Assembly: GCA_010645155.1 (NCBI GenBank)
Contig: JAAGOF010000046.1
Location: forward strand, 888,921 to 952,920
Origin: Tigriopus japonicus
Lineage: Eukaryota; Arthropoda; Copepoda; Harpacticoida; Harpacticidae
Reading direction: 5' to 3'
DNA: 64,000 bases
Notes under the pieces: model-generated
What the model was told of the DNA's origin: nothing
The model's database searches: none
The model's input: the letters and a program-made list of their open reading frames with translations, nothing else
Shown: one piece after another, positions 61,401-64,000 of the stretch
Layout: each line of letters begins with the position of its first letter
How positions within the stretch are numbered: the first letter of the stretch is position 1
Translations under genes and position numbers: made by a program

Positions 61401-64000
61401 TTTTTACCTCTCCTCGCTCTCGTGAAGAAAGTGTTTAATAACCATAATTTGAGACAATGGGGAGACCACACGTGAATCCACACACATATTTAAATATACT
61501 ACTATTCAGGTAGAGAGCTAGGTAGAGGGCACAACAAAGGATTCTCACTTCAGAACTCGCTTGAACGCTCCAGTCGGGGTGAAAAATGTTCCGAGGTCTA
61601 TTTTGACTAATATCCTCTTTCATCACGCTCCAAGTAAGTAAGGAACAACTTCATTCAAGCTAACTAACTATTTCGCCAAATATTTACGAGAACTTGGCCA
61701 AAAACGTCTAGAGAGCCAAGTGGAAACGACACTGTGACGAATCATGAAGGTGGTTCTTGAAGTTTGGGATTCAGGAATGGTTAGTTTGGTGCGTTTATGA
61801 TCAGATCAAAAACTTTATGACTTCTTAAAACTGCCACAAGTCAGAGTAAATGAAGTAATTAAAGAGCCAGATTGTTGGGATTTTGCTAGCTATTCTCAAA
61901 TTTGGTCGTAAAGTGATTTTGTACGTACATACACAATAAGACTGAGAGTGTGTGAGTTCGTACGTAGTATGTGTTGGACCAATAACACAGGGGTGAAACT
62001 TTTTTTGGCCCCTTCTTGCAAGTGTACATACACATTCAAGTCATGTGGAATGGAGAAAACTGAGCAAACTTGTTTAATTGTCGTTTCTTGTTTCTTATGG
62101 TGACACTCGGATTGAGGAAATCAAAATCGTGGATGTTTAGATATACTTTTTGAATTGACATTTCCTCGAGAAGGCGATGTAAATATAATTAAATTAGCAA
62201 ATTAGAACTACACAGAGTGAACAACTAGTAGGGAAGCACGCACAAATTTGCTTCTGTAAGGAAAGGATCTTTTTTCTTATCAATGTCAAAGATCCTGGGA
62301 TATTCTCATCCACTTGTAGATTTTCAAAATCCTCGCAGATTCGAGGTTTGAAGGCTTGTAATTAGGAGTGAATTGCTGACACTTTCAAATATGTGTTTCA
62401 ACATGTGTAATTGTTATTTCGAGAAAGGAAATCAATGCCAAGGCGCCATTCAATTCCACGCTTTTCCTTCATCATATTGGCTTAGAGGTCTGAATGAAGT
62501 AATGGCATGATGACGAATCATTACGTAGAAACTACAAACAGGCTGGCAATTAAGTCAAACAAGTAGCACCTCAATTATGTCGAATCTATGCAAGTTTTTT
62601 GGGACCAATCTCGGATCTTGATCCGTTCATTTCTTCGTGGTAATAAGAGGCTCCTCTCTTCATTTCAAAATACATCGAAGTTCCTCCAAAGAAGGCAATA
62701 AATCATGTGATTCGGAGGATGTGTTAGATCTATCACCGTTGCCACAAAATTACACCTTTAAGCTAGATACATCCAAAGAAATGGCAAAACCAACCAGGCT
62801 AACATATGCACACACAAAGTAACCAATCATATATTAATGAGGCAAGAGCGTCATCACGACGAGTTCGACCAAACTTTTAAAGTCTTGAAACCACCACAAA
62901 ACGGTTGCTAAACGACACTTCAGACTTGGAATGTGCAACGCTAGGATTGAGACAAAAGGGTGACCAAAATTAGAGTGTTGTTCAAGAGTGAATCCATCAG
63001 AAAGAAGACACTACTTGGAAATAAATTATCTGGTCGGGGGTTTAGTGGACCTGGATGTTTTGCACTTCGAAAGAAAAGAGAAACACAAACCTGACTGATG
63101 ACAAAGACAATTGAAAAATGATTACTTGTGCGCCAAATCTAATGATAGTGATTACCAATTGCCATCCTCAGTCAAAATAAAGCGGGAAATGGGCCGAACT
63201 TTTGTGCGGTTATGACAGGTCTGAGGAAGAAGAACTCATTGATATCAAACAGGTATGTCCAAAAATCCTATCTCGTTGCCAAAGGTTTTAGTGATGGACC
63301 TTAAAAAACGTCCCTTCGAGGTTCCATGAGACATTAGTGGGGAAGAAGGGCTTCAATGTATGGGGTATAACAATGTTTTGACAAGCCCAGAGCTAAAAAA
63401 GACACTGTCAAACATGACTCTTTCTTTGTTTTCATGAATCAAGTTTTGAGCGTTGATGTACCTTCAGTTTTGGGAAATAGGGTCGTTTGGAATCTTAACA
63501 GTGTTGTGATTTTTTTTTCTATAGGTGGCAATTTTGAACACGAGGTTCGCAGCTTTGAGAAATGAAATCCCTGTGATTCGCTTCAAGGCTTGACTAACAC
63601 CTCATTTCAACCTTGTTGAACCCCCTCTGGAGGCGAGAAATATTTGTAATAAGTAGTTAGTGTGGACAAGATATGACCGGAGCTATTATCATGAATACGA
63701 TCTGGGTGTGTATGTAGTGCATGAGGGAATGAAACATGTGTTGGAGGAAAGTTCTTCTGGCTATTTTTCTGGAAGCTAAAACAAAAATCCAGTTCAAAGG
63801 TAAAGGGGTCTGTGTCCTTCCTAAAAATTTCAGAGAGTGAACAATGAAATGGCCAAAACTAGTTTTTGGGATATTGCAGCCCAGTATTTGCATACAATCG
63901 AATTAAGAAAAAAATATCCAAATGCATTATGCTGTTACAGATTTGTGAACAGTCTCTAAATACAGCTGACCCACTACACATAAGTGATTCTTCTTCCATT
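58413..64000. other. Non-coding tract to window end, no gene recognised
   Basis: Short frames at 60178-60513 (+, hydrophobic, follows a TTTTTCAG acceptor-like site) and 60606-60887 (+, ATG start) are the best of a weak set. Neither has a recognisable domain. A GTACGTAC palindrome lies at 61921. Confidence 0.5.

Overview
This is a piece of an animal nuclear genome: spliced genes with canonical GT..AG introns, long non-coding tracts and many microsatellites. One gene can be identified with confidence. It is a complete T-box transcription factor of the Tbx2/3 (optomotor-blind/bifid) subfamily on the minus strand, from a start codon at 13080 to a stop at 4411. I reconstructed it as seven coding exons that join in frame and give a 677-residue protein. 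The T-box wording (Gln-Met-Phe-Pro-Gln-Met-Lys-Phe-Arg after ITKSGR, where vertebrate Tbx2/3 has Arg-Met-Phe-Pro-Pro-Phe-Lys-Val-Arg) points to an arthropod. The intermediate base composition and compact introns would suit a crustacean such as a copepod, but the species is inference only. Layout: 1-4179 is the 3' flank, with no gene seen. 4180-13122 is the T-box gene (exons 13080-12479, 12138-12025, 11719-11566, 7734-7588, 7418-7339, 6856-6657, 5147-4411), with poly(A) signal candidates at 4320-4315 and 4185-4180. 13123-15176 is a strongly GA/CT- and GT-biased upstream region, likely promoter and 5' UTR, ending in a 709-base assembly gap (15177-15885). From 15886 to 64000 no ORF longer than about 200 codons exists and no protein family is recognisable. 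This tract holds microsatellites, a second gap flanked by a duplicated 109-base segment, and a few weak coding candidates (16274-16642, 22.6-25.1 kb, 26764, 42741, 46738-47155, 57774-58316). The whole looks like a developmental regulator inside a large non-coding, probably cis-regulatory, landscape. The most interesting non-coding signals are: paired inverted T-box half-sites with a fixed 4-base spacer at 41689-41708 and 30202-30221, plus a degenerate copy at 30069-30088; about ten copies of the palindrome GTACGTAC scattered through the window; E2F-like tandem and palindromic sites at 42641-42668 and 46654-46669; and a minimal AUG-CCA-UGA upstream ORF overlapping the T-box start codon. I found no tRNA, rRNA, known microRNA, CRISPR array or intact transposon, and no evidence of a novel multi-gene system.
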